The position numbers and the translations under genes are program-made. A stretch of DNA of 64,000 nt from Bog-756 sp049517675 (GTDB taxonomy: Bacteria; Actinomycetota; Acidimicrobiia; Acidimicrobiales; RAAP-2). The stretch covers positions 62,001-126,000 of the forward strand of contig JBEKRV010000001.1 of NCBI GenBank assembly GCA_049517675.1, in the 5' to 3' direction. The notes beneath the pieces were generated by a model. That model worked only from the letters and a program-made list of their open reading frames with translations. It was not told the origin of the DNA and searched no databases. How positions within the stretch are numbered: position 1 is the stretch's first letter; every line of letters begins with the position of its first letter. Positions 35,126 to 42,588 of this stretch are shown here, one piece after another.

Positions 35126-35766
35126 CGGAGTCAGCCGGACGGGATTTGATGGTCGACGAGTACCTCACCCGCCTTGGTCGAGCGTTGTCGGGCATTCCCG
35201 CCGACCGCAGGGATCAAATCCTCGCCGACGTGACGGAGCACATCTCCGAGGGGCGGGCGACGCTGGACATCGAAAGCGAGTCGTCTATACAGGCCCTTCT
35301 CGACAGGATCGGTGACCCAGCCGAAATCGCCGCAGAGGCGGGATCAGTCCCGACGCTGAAGGCAAGAAGGCGATCTGATGTGTTCGTGCCGTTGCTATTG
35401 CTATTTGGCGGCATCGTTGGATTCATCTACCCATTGCTGGCACTGGTGTGGCTCGCAGGCGTTGCGATGCTGTGGGCATCGACAAGTTGGAGCATCACCC
35501 AAAAACTGCTCGGAACGCTCGTCCTTCCGGGGGGCCTCTTGCCCTGGGCACTGCTCGTTCTCCAGCCAGTCGCAGTGACATCGTGCTCGGACAACACTCT
35601 GGCGAATGGTCGGACCGTGGATCACTGTTCAACGTCAGGCCACACGCTGGCCCCGTACTTCGGGATCCCGATCTTCCTGGTGACCTTGATCGCCCCCGTC
35701 CTTACCGCTTGGTACTTGTCACGAGTCCTGCGAAGGGGCGACCGAGTGCCAAGGCTGCTCACGTAG
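35122..35766 (+). CDS. HAAS-domain membrane protein (DUF1700-like)
   Basis: A 214-residue protein. The N-terminal cytoplasmic helical domain (VDEYLTRLGRALSGIPADRRDQILADVTEHISEG, then IQALLDRIGDPAEIAAEAG) is the HAAS/DUF1700 type. It is followed by about four membrane helices between residues ~88 and 205. Such proteins are cotranscribed with PadR and are thought to act as sensors or partners of the regulator. Two cysteines lie in the outer loop (VTSCSDNTLANG; VDHCSTSG). Confidence 0.75.
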   Translation: MTESAGRDLMVDEYLTRLGRALSGIPADRRDQILADVTEHISEGRATLDIESESSIQALLDRIGDPAEIAAEAGSVPTLKARRRSDVFVPLLLLFGGIVGFIYPLLALVWLAGVAMLWASTSWSITQKLLGTLVLPGGLLPWALLVLQPVAVTSCSDNTLANGRTVDHCSTSGHTLAPYFGIPIFLVTLIAPVLTAWYLSRVLRRGDRVPRLLT

Positions 35767-35890
35767 TGCATCACGCAGCCGGCGTCTGGGAGCAGGCCTT
35801 TGGAACAGCACTGACGAACGTGGACGAGATGCCGGAATGGTCTCCATGCGGGCAGACCCTTGACTGGGTGACCTCGACGACCAAGCCGTC

Positions 35891-36322
35891 GTGCAGCTCT
35901 TTTGCGCACTGAATGAGGAGATCCGGAGCCGACACGGCAAGCCGGTCGAAGACTTCGTTCTGAAACTCAATCCCGACGAGGTGGCGCCCGGGCACGGTGC
36001 GGTCGTGGTGGCCTGGGCGGACGAGAAGGCAGTCGGATGCGGCGCCGTTCGTCTTCTTGATGATCGAACCGCTGAACTCAAGCGCATGTACATCCTTCCT
36101 GAGTACCGTCGCAAAGGAATGGCGGCGGCAATACTTCGATTCCTGGAGGATCAGGCGAGCGCGTTGGGAGCGACTCGAGTCGTTCTGGAAACCGTCGTCG
36201 AGCCGCCAGCAGCAGTGGCGCTCTATCGTGCGGCCGGGTACCAGGAGATCCCGAAGTTCGGTCCCTACGTTGAGTCTGAGATCAGCTTCTGTCTGGCCAA
36301 GGTGCTCGATCGACCGTTGTAG
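35891..36322 (+). CDS. GNAT family N-acetyltransferase, start uncertain
   Basis: A 143-residue acetyltransferase with AVGCGAVRLLDDRTAELKRMYILPEYRRKGMAAAILRFLEDQA (acetyl-CoA binding motif) and a C-terminal LYRAAGYQEIPKFGPYVESEISFCLAK. The frame upstream of GTG 35891 continues as GDLDDQAVV back to a stop with no ATG, so the N-terminus may have been trimmed or the true start is an unusual codon. It lies 124 bp after the HAAS gene. Confidence 0.72.
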   Translation: MQLFCALNEEIRSRHGKPVEDFVLKLNPDEVAPGHGAVVVAWADEKAVGCGAVRLLDDRTAELKRMYILPEYRRKGMAAAILRFLEDQASALGATRVVLETVVEPPAAVALYRAAGYQEIPKFGPYVESEISFCLAKVLDRPL

Positions 36323-36487
36323 CCAGCCGGTGGTCCGATGTCGTGGCGTCTGCCGAGCGTCATAGAAGTGACGCGGCGTGACACCGTCCCGGTGTTCGGG
36401 GGCACGGTCAGCACGGATTACGGACGTACGTGATGGACAAGCTGCCGCTCCCCGGAGCTGCCGATCTGCGCTAATACGGAACCCGTG

Positions 36488-37024
36488 ATGAATCCATTCG
36501 TCGAGAGCATGGTCAGCAACTTTGAGCAAGCTCTGCGGTTGTTGGGGGCGGCACTTACGGACTGTCCCGACGACCTGTGGGAGACGGACCTGTGGCCGGA
36601 CGAGGCAGCCACGGCTCCGACGCCGCACGGGGAATTGCATGGCTCAGCGCCCTGGTTCTTGGCGTATCACGCCTTGTCGGCCCTCGACTACGACCTCGTC
36701 GCCGAGTTCGGGCCGTGGGAACCGCCACAACCCTTCGATGAGAACACCTACGCCTTTCCCAACCGCACGTTCACCAGAGTCGAACTCCTCGGTTACATCG
36801 ACTACTGCCGTGAAAGGGTGCGCCGAACGCTTGACTCGCTCACCGAGGACACGGCGGCCCGGCCACTCCCTGCCGCCCATCGATACCACGGCATGCTGTA
36901 CGGCGTGATTGTCGGGAGCATCCCGCTGCACGTCCTTGAGTACGCCTCCCAGATCCGCCAGTTCCTCACTGCCGCCGGAATCAAAGTCCAACCCATGCCT
37001 GGCGATCGTGGGTACGTGGGGTGA
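36488..37024 (+). CDS. DinB family protein
   Basis: A 178-residue four-helix protein with the metal-ligand histidines of the DinB superfamily in FLAYHALSALDYDL and GSIPLHVLEYASQIRQFL, and VSNFEQALRLLGAALTDCPDDLWE at the start. DinB-fold proteins include thiol-dependent transferases and isomerases; no substrate can be assigned. ATG 36488 directly follows an in-frame GTG. It neighbours another DinB/MDMPI-like gene on the opposite strand. Confidence 0.75.
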   Translation: MNPFVESMVSNFEQALRLLGAALTDCPDDLWETDLWPDEAATAPTPHGELHGSAPWFLAYHALSALDYDLVAEFGPWEPPQPFDENTYAFPNRTFTRVELLGYIDYCRERVRRTLDSLTEDTAARPLPAAHRYHGMLYGVIVGSIPLHVLEYASQIRQFLTAAGIKVQPMPGDRGYVG

Positions 37025-37081
37025 CCCGTGACTAACGCCCGCTACCGGTGTTTGGGGGCAGGCATCGATAGACCCGGTGAC

Positions 37082-37618
37082 CTATCGGCCAGAGCCCTGC
37101 ACCAGATCAAGCCAGCTACACGGAGCACCCAGGACTCGGGTTCTATCAAACATCCAAAGCGCCTCACTCTCGATGATTGAGGCGGCCAGTTCGTCTGACA
37201 GAGAGAACGACCCACCGAGTCCAATCACAACGTCGTAGGTGTGCAGGGCCACCTCGTACGCTGTTCTCGACCGCCAATCGGAGAGGGTGAGCGTCACGAT
37301 CCCATCAGATGCGGTCCGGTCCTGCGGAGACTCACGAGCGACAGCAACGAGCAAGGCGGAGACACCTCGGAGGCCCTTCAAGAGGTCAACCGGGCTTGCG
37401 GTCGCCTCCGCGTGCATCTGAGCGAAGGGCAGAAAACCGGAATCGGCCTCTGCGCCAATCTGGAGTGCGAAGGAGTGAACGCAGTCAATCGTGTGGTCGA
37501 TTGTCTGCCAACAGGTCCATTTAAGCGACCCGGCTGGCTGCGCCCAGTCCTGGTCGGCCACTTCCTCCAATGCTGAGAATGAAGCATTCAGGGTCTCAGC
37601 AAGTTCGCCGTCCGTCAC
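37082..37618 (-). CDS. MDMPI N-terminal domain / DinB-like protein
   Basis: A 178-residue protein with KWTCWQTIDHTIDCVHSFALQIGAEA, the helix holding the first His ligands of mycothiol-dependent isomerase-like proteins, and WRSRTAYEVALHTYDVVIGLGGSFSL with the later His. It lacks the C-terminal domain of the backbone homologue at 21224. It is convergent with the DinB gene, suggesting unrelated arrival or paralogous cargo. The function is unknown; transfer or isomerisation with a low-molecular-weight thiol is plausible. Confidence 0.65.
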   Translation of the reverse strand: MTDGELAETLNASFSALEEVADQDWAQPAGSLKWTCWQTIDHTIDCVHSFALQIGAEADSGFLPFAQMHAEATASPVDLLKGLRGVSALLVAVARESPQDRTASDGIVTLTLSDWRSRTAYEVALHTYDVVIGLGGSFSLSDELAASIIESEALWMFDRTRVLGAPCSWLDLVQGSGR

Positions 37619-37794
37619 GGTCGGCAGTCTTGCCTCCCCTGGGTAGTGGCGTCCATCACCAAAGTGCCGATCAGCGGCGCTCGCGATCTGCGAGCACCGG
37701 ATGATCCATCGGGGTCGATTGCGCGACCCTCAGCCGGCGTTCGGGGACATGGTGGCCCTTGTGGAGTGCGCTCGGCAACCACAAGACTGGGCGG

Positions 37795-38028
37795 ATGGAG
37801 GCAGAGTCCGAGAAGCACTTGTGGGCGCAGAGCTTCCCAATGGCTGAACCCATGAAAGATGCCCTCGGGCGCCTCGTCGAGGAGAGCCACGACGACGCCG
37901 AGACGGAGTACTACGACGACTTCGCTGACCCGACCTTCGTGGCGGTTGAGTCCTCCCAGCGTCGGTATCGGGGAATGCTCAACAGGCGTATGCGGCACCT
38001 ACGCAGCCGGGGTTACCCCGACAGGTAG
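37795..38028 (+). CDS. Small hypothetical protein
   Basis: A 77-residue charged protein, MEAESEKHLWAQSFPMAEPM at the start, then KDALGRLVEESHDDAETEYYDDFADPTF and a basic tail RRYRGMLNRRMRHLRSRGYPDR. It is acidic in the centre and basic at the C-terminus. I do not recognise a family. Codon use is consistent with coding and the frame is isolated from other genes. An upstream in-frame start at 37759 is possible. Confidence 0.45.
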   Translation: MEAESEKHLWAQSFPMAEPMKDALGRLVEESHDDAETEYYDDFADPTFVAVESSQRRYRGMLNRRMRHLRSRGYPDR

Positions 38029-38085
38029 TGCGCACCGACCCGGAGTTCAGGGGCAGGATCGACCCGCATCCGGTCGAATGGCAGG

Positions 38086-38412
38086 ATGACGCTTGTGGCC
38101 GCAGAAGACCTACTCGATGTGATGCGGTCATGGGTGGAGGAACGGGGTCAGAACGGCCAGATGCGCCCATGGCTCGTCTTCCGTTCAGAGTCTTCTGGCG
38201 ATCGGGCCAAGCAGTCAGCGATGATCGAGATCGAGGACCCTTTGGTCATGGGGCAAGTGATCCTGTGGGATACCGGCGAATGCGAGGTAGATCTTGGCTC
38301 GACCACGGATAGCGGACGGACGCTGCTCAGGTCGCTACATGTCGCATCACCTCCAGAGGTCGTGGAGGTACTGGAGGATGTCATCCGATTTTGCGAGGCG
38401 GAGTCGATCTAG
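38086..38412 (+). CDS. Small protein resembling polymorphic-toxin immunity proteins
   Basis: A 108-residue protein: EDLLDVMRSWVEERGQNGQMRPWLVFRSESSG, then SAMIEIEDPLVMGQVILWDTGECEVDLGSTTDSG and a C-terminal helix VVEVLEDVIRFCEAESI. The alpha-beta-alpha pattern with a central WDTGECE strand is reminiscent of small immunity-type families (TriTu-like), recalled rather than aligned. No toxin gene is adjacent. ATG 38086 has a modest purine stretch upstream. Confidence 0.5.
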   Translation: MTLVAAEDLLDVMRSWVEERGQNGQMRPWLVFRSESSGDRAKQSAMIEIEDPLVMGQVILWDTGECEVDLGSTTDSGRTLLRSLHVASPPEVVEVLEDVIRFCEAESI

Positions 38413-38480
38413 CCTCGGCATCCCACCGACCCGGTGATCAGGGATAGCCCAATCGGTCGACCGGATGGGAGAATCAGTGA

Positions 38481-38762
38481 GTGGTCACCGACGACGATCC
38501 CCGGCTTCAAGGTCAGGAGCGTTACCTTCAAGGTGCCACGCTTACTCTGCGGCCATGGTCATCGGATCGACCCGACTGGGACCATGATCACTGCGACTTC
38601 TGCTGGGTCCATCTCGGTGACCACGTCTTCGATGACGACCCGGAGACGCAGTTGGAGGGCTGGGCAACCGCCGACAGTAAACATTGGGTCTGTCGGACCT
38701 GCTTTGAGGACTTCCGTGAGCGATTCGGCTGGCGGACCGGACCTCAACCAACCGAGCGGTAA
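38481..38762 (+). CDS. Small zinc-ribbon-like conserved protein
   Basis: A 93-residue protein with a probable zinc site: HDHCDFCWVHLGDHVF (CxxC) and KHWVCRTCFEDFRERFGW (CxxC). The order DWDHDHCDFC followed by HWVCxxCFEDF matches a small conserved family often found as single genes near toxin-immunity loci. The N-terminus has YLQGATLTLRPWSSDRPDWDHD. The start is GTG 38481. The role is unknown. Confidence 0.6.
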   Translation: MVTDDDPRLQGQERYLQGATLTLRPWSSDRPDWDHDHCDFCWVHLGDHVFDDDPETQLEGWATADSKHWVCRTCFEDFRERFGWRTGPQPTER

Positions 38763-38821
38763 CAGCCCCTGTCCGGTGGTCAGGGGCACCCCTGATGATG
38801 TCCATCGGACATACTTGGAAG

Positions 38822-39553
38822 ATGGTGGGACAGAATGGCTTGTCCTGGCTGCATGAGTTGCGGGCGACGGTTAGAAGCTCGGCGGACTCGGCCCGCTACA
38901 GGTACTGCCGGTTGCGTGAGATGCCAGGATCTACCGGGGACAAGGAGTCCTGGGGAAGCGTCAACTTTCTCTTTGAAGTGGACGATGCGAGGATCCCAGT
39001 TCGCCAGATCCAGATCTACGACCGTGCACAGTTCACTTATCGCTTCAATCGAGAACATAGATACACGGAAAACGTCAGGGGTGAGCGATTCGGCGGTGGC
39101 CTGAGGACTGAGGCCCTCTCGCCCGACGAGGTCGAGTCAGGGAAGATCAGCCATGAAGAGTTCGAACATGCCTGGTTGACGGGTTTTTTGGGTGTGCGAA
39201 CTGTGGACCAATACCGAGACGAGCTGCTGATCGAATCCTACGAAGATGCGCCGATGCTCTGGGAGGCATGGGCGATCGCTGAGAAGTGGTATCCCTATCT
39301 GAGTCCAGGCAGCACCCTGATCTTGGCGGAGCGCTCGTTGAGGGAGCTACTTGACCGTGAGCTGGTTTCCTTGGTCGACATGCAGGTTGGAGGTGAGACG
39401 GTTCCGGCAAAGCTGGTGCCCTACGAATCGTCGGACGTCGAGGCGTTGCTGCTGGACCGTCGAAGCTGGATGAGCCCCCCAGCCGTGTGGTTTCAAATCA
39501 CCGATAAAGGGATCGGCGATCTGAAGAACCGAGGAAGAATTCGCTCGAACTGA
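38822..39553 (+). CDS. Hypothetical protein of the element
   Basis: A 243-residue protein without recognised family. The N-terminal half contains SWGSVNFLFEVDDARIPVRQIQIYDRAQFTYRFNREHRY, a beta-rich stretch. The C-terminal half (YEDAPMLWEAWAIAEKWYPYLSPGSTLILAERSLRELLDRELVSLVDMQ) is helical and then ends WMSPPAVWFQITDKGIGDLKNRGRIRS, which could be a small winged-helix module. ATG 38822 is taken; 38795 is an alternative. Its position beside two small immunity-like genes hints at an immunity role, which is only inference. Confidence 0.5.
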   Translation: MVGQNGLSWLHELRATVRSSADSARYRYCRLREMPGSTGDKESWGSVNFLFEVDDARIPVRQIQIYDRAQFTYRFNREHRYTENVRGERFGGGLRTEALSPDEVESGKISHEEFEHAWLTGFLGVRTVDQYRDELLIESYEDAPMLWEAWAIAEKWYPYLSPGSTLILAERSLRELLDRELVSLVDMQVGGETVPAKLVPYESSDVEALLLDRRSWMSPPAVWFQITDKGIGDLKNRGRIRSN

Positions 39554-40994
39554 CTGTCACCATGGTGCCGGTAGGGGACGCTTTCACCCGTGTAATCGCG
39601 TTATTGGGACGGACCGGGGGATTTGTTCGACGAGCAGTCCCGTCGTGCCACGAGTTGCCGCCCGATCCAACGTCACCCTGATCGTCACCCTCCCTGGTCA
39701 CACCCCATTTGCAGGCGCGGTGACGAGAAACTCGACGGTAGTGACGGAAAGGGTGGAAGGAGATGCCGTCCAAACGGAGCTTCAGGTCGAGGAGGCAACG
39801 GTATAGCGAGTCTGCGCACGTTCGCACCCGCCTCGCCGAATCGCCTCGCCGTCCCGCATCACTGCGTATCTCCGCGCTCCAATGGACGGAGCCTCCAGGG
39901 CGGGCTCGCTCAACGGGCTCGATCGCACCGAGCATGGCCGACCGTTGCCGAGGTGCCCTGGCGGCGCGCCGACGATCCCGCGTCACATCCCCGGAAGACC
40001 TTGAACACGGCTGCAAGGGGGGTCCCCTTGCGGCTGAGGGCCGTTCGGGCCGGAACCGGGCGGGGAAGGAGACCACTGGCGCCACGTCTTCGCCTCAGCG
40101 GCGCCTATGGCGCCGTCTGGTGGGACTGTGACCCCTTCGTCGCCCCTGCCCGCCTCCCCCTACGCCATCGGGAGATTGCCGTAGTGCTCTCGTCGGTGCT
40201 CGCAAACGAAGTGGCGCCCAGGCGGGCGTCGAGCCCGCCGTGGCCGCCAACGCAACGTGACGATCTTCGGTTCCGCCAGAGCGGTACTCAGCACCCACAC
40301 CTGTGCACTTAAGTGCGGAACGTCACCCTGGATACCGGCTCACGTCGCATTGAGACTGACCGGACAACCGGGCAAGTAGGCAGGCGACCGAGCGGGTCCG
40401 GAGCCCGCCCGATCGTCTTCGACACAGGAACAGCTTGTTGCCGTGCGGGCTGCGAGGTGTCCACACAGTTGCATTCGAGGACGCGCTGCGCTCGTGAGCA
40501 CCGCTCGGGCGTCCGCCACAGACCCGAGCGTCACGGGGGACGAGGTTGACGTTCGCATCGATGATGCACAGGTGTGGATGATCTGAACCGCTCCGACGCA
40601 GCCGATCTGCTGAGTAACGAAGGCGCCCGTGACGGGCTCGATGCCCGCCATGGGCGCCATTTTGGATCTCACTCACCGTGGAGAACGTCCGCACCGTCTT
40701 TGCCCACCGAGTGGAGGCGACATCGCGATCGCGCTGTACGACACCCTTGACGACGGACTTCTCCCCGGCCGCACGTGACGCCGCTTGGGATGGCGGAGTC
40801 AGCACGCGAACTATCCATTCCCAGGCACAAAGGTGACGTTGCTCCGTCGGATATCCACACCCGGGTGACGTTGCAGTCCATCGGCCGCGCTGCAAGGTGA
40901 CGTTGGAGGCGACCTACCGGAGGGCCAGGGTGACGTTCCGGGTGACGTCCGTGTGGACGATGGGCACAACCACACCAACCGAACGGAGCCCTAC
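39554..40994. other. 1.4-kb noncoding region with GGTGACGTT repeats
   Basis: Frames of 120-230 codons occur on both strands but none shows consistent codon bias, a recognisable domain or a ribosome site. The region contains AGGGTGACGTT-type words: inverted at 39669-39679 and 40319-40329, and a direct array at 40832-40949. It lies between the last cargo gene and the excisionase gene, so a replication origin, regulatory region or decayed genes are all possible. Confidence 0.55.
40832..40949 (+). repeat. Iteron-like array of GGTGACGTT
   Basis: GGTGACGTT begins at 40832, 40864, 40896 and 40929, with a fifth copy ending in C at 40941. The spacing of 32, 32, 33 and 12 bp means the first four lie on the same face of the helix, three turns apart. 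The array ends 46 bp before the excisionase-like gene start. Confidence 0.7.
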
Positions 40995-41306
40995 ATGACC
41001 GAAGACAACCGCACGCAGTATGATTCAGTTCGCAGGCCCGGGCCGGCGCACATGTTCGTCGTCCGCTCGGATGATGACCACCTGCCTGAGGCTGCGGCTC
41101 GACATGTAAAAGGTCCACCAGCCTCCCCCACCGGCAGCGACCGCCTCGTCCTCACCGTCGACGAGGCGGCCTACCTGTTGAACATCTCCCGGGGGCTGGC
41201 CTACGAGCTCGTCGCCAGAGGTGAGCTTCCGGCGATCAGGCTGGGGAGGCGGATCGTAATTCCGAGAGTGGCCATGGAGGAACTGCTAGGCACCCCGATC
41301 CGCTGA
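40995..41306 (+). CDS. Excisionase-family HTH DNA-binding protein
   Basis: A 103-residue protein. Its C-terminal half DRLVLTVDEAAYLLNISRGLAYELVARGELPAIRLGRRIVIPRVAMEELLG is the MerR-like helix-turn-helix with wing found in excisionases and small helper regulators (HTH_17). The N-terminus is charged and disordered. ATG 40995 has ggag upstream. It converges on the integrase gene. It probably serves as recombination directionality factor or as the regulator binding the adjacent iterons. Confidence 0.82.
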   Translation: MTEDNRTQYDSVRRPGPAHMFVVRSDDDHLPEAAARHVKGPPASPTGSDRLVLTVDEAAYLLNISRGLAYELVARGELPAIRLGRRIVIPRVAMEELLGTPIR

Positions 41307-41335
41307 GAGCCGCGAAACGACAGGATCGAGACGGC

Positions 41336-42502
41336 CTACAGCGTCGAGGCGGGTTTGATGGCCGCAAGCACGGGAGCGTCCTCGTGGTCTCCCTCGTCCA
41401 GGATGTTGCCCAACATTGCAGCCACCGGACCGTCGGCCGACTCGACCGCATGGGCGTACACACGGAGCGTCATGGCCGGATTGGCATGACCGAGGCGGTT
41501 GGCCACGGTCCGGATGTCGTGCCCTCGGGAGATCGACATGGTGGCCGACCAGTGCCTCAGGTCGTGGAGCCGCCATCGCCCGTCGACTCCCGCGCGGTCC
41601 CGAGCGCGGCGCCACCACGCCCCGATCCGCTCCGGATTCACCGGCCGCTCCCCCACGTTCAGGATCCAGGGTCCGAGATTCCGTTGGAGCCGCCTCAACC
41701 GCTGCAGCGCCTCGGCCGTGGTCGCATCCAAGGTGACTGTCCTGCGGTTGGCTGTCTTGGTCGGATCGTCCCGGAGGGTCGGGATCTTCCGTTCCTTCGG
41801 CGTTCCGTGGCGGATAATGGCCACACTGGAGTCGATGGTCAGTCGGTCGCCATCGAGATCCACCCACCGCAGCGCCGCCAGCTCCGAACGACGCGCACCG
41901 GTGATGGCGGCCAGGCGGAGCGCAATCGGTGCGGCCGGCTCGACCTCCAGCGCGTCGGCCAGCTCCTCGGATGCCACGAGCACTCTCCGGACCTCGTCTT
42001 CGCCGAGCGCCCCCCGTGGTACCTGCTTCCGTTTGCCCAGTTGCGCCACGGCGACCACGTTGGTCATGACCCAGCCCCACCGGACGGCCTGGGTCACGGC
42101 GGCCCGCAGTACCTGGTGCTGGTTGCGGATCGACCCGTCGCCGGTCCCGTTCCGGGTCAGTCGGGCGTGCCAGCGGTCCACGTCCACCGCCGACAGCTTG
42201 GCCAGGCGTACCTTGGCGATGGGATCAGCCTTCACCTGGGCCACCCGGCTCTTGTGGTTCTCGACGGTCGACGGCGACCAGGAGGGCGTGTGCTGCTCCA
42301 TCCAGAGGTCGAGCAGTTCCGACACGGTGACCTTGCCGGCCTCGCTCCCCCGGCGCAGGGTCAGTTCGGCAGCGACCCGTTCCGCCTCGCGCTTCCCGCC
42401 CCGGACGGTCCGGCTCACCTGGGTGGGGCGGCCCTGGCCATCACGGCCGGTGAAGGCCCGCACTTCCCAGACTCCCGGGGACCTCTCTCGGATGGTGGCC
42501 AC
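41336..42502 (-). CDS. Tyrosine recombinase / phage-type integrase
   Basis: A 388-residue integrase. An N-terminal arm-binding region (VATIRERSPGVWEVRAFTG) leads into a core-binding SAM-like domain (VSELLDLWMEQHTPSWSPSTVENHKSRV) and the catalytic domain with Arg in ITGARRSELAALRW, HxxR in LHDLRHWSAT, His in LGHANPAMTLRVYAHA and the nucleophilic Tyr just after. The start is GTG 42502; the frame continues open past the attachment site, but that part overlaps the fadE gene and is not coding. It recombines the 42-bp cores flanking the element. Confidence 0.9.
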   Translation of the reverse strand: MATIRERSPGVWEVRAFTGRDGQGRPTQVSRTVRGGKREAERVAAELTLRRGSEAGKVTVSELLDLWMEQHTPSWSPSTVENHKSRVAQVKADPIAKVRLAKLSAVDVDRWHARLTRNGTGDGSIRNQHQVLRAAVTQAVRWGWVMTNVVAVAQLGKRKQVPRGALGEDEVRRVLVASEELADALEVEPAAPIALRLAAITGARRSELAALRWVDLDGDRLTIDSSVAIIRHGTPKERKIPTLRDDPTKTANRRTVTLDATTAEALQRLRRLQRNLGPWILNVGERPVNPERIGAWWRRARDRAGVDGRWRLHDLRHWSATMSISRGHDIRTVANRLGHANPAMTLRVYAHAVESADGPVAAMLGNILDEGDHEDAPVLAAIKPASTL

Positions 42503-42521
42503 GGGCCCAAGCGTAGCCCGG

Positions 42522-42540
42522 TAGGGATAAAGTAGGGATG
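42522..42540. promoter_or_regulatory. Arm-type integrase-binding repeat, right
   Basis: TAGGGATAAAGTAGGGATG, differing in one base from 30135-30153. It lies between the integrase start (20 bp away) and the right core, so it could also affect integrase expression. Confidence 0.65.
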
Positions 42541-42588
42541 TCAGGCCGCAAGCGCCCTTCGAGGCCCCGACCGCCGGAGTAAGAAACC

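Noticed and set aside
39623..40312. A 229-codon plus-strand open frame in the noncoding part of the element
   Set aside because: Low-complexity Arg/Pro/Ser translation, competing frames on the other strand, no ribosome site and no recognisable domain.
40832..40949. GGTGACGTT array considered as a CRISPR array
   Set aside because: Repeat units are only 9-11 bp and the intervals ~23 bp; too short for CRISPR repeats, more like iterons or operators.
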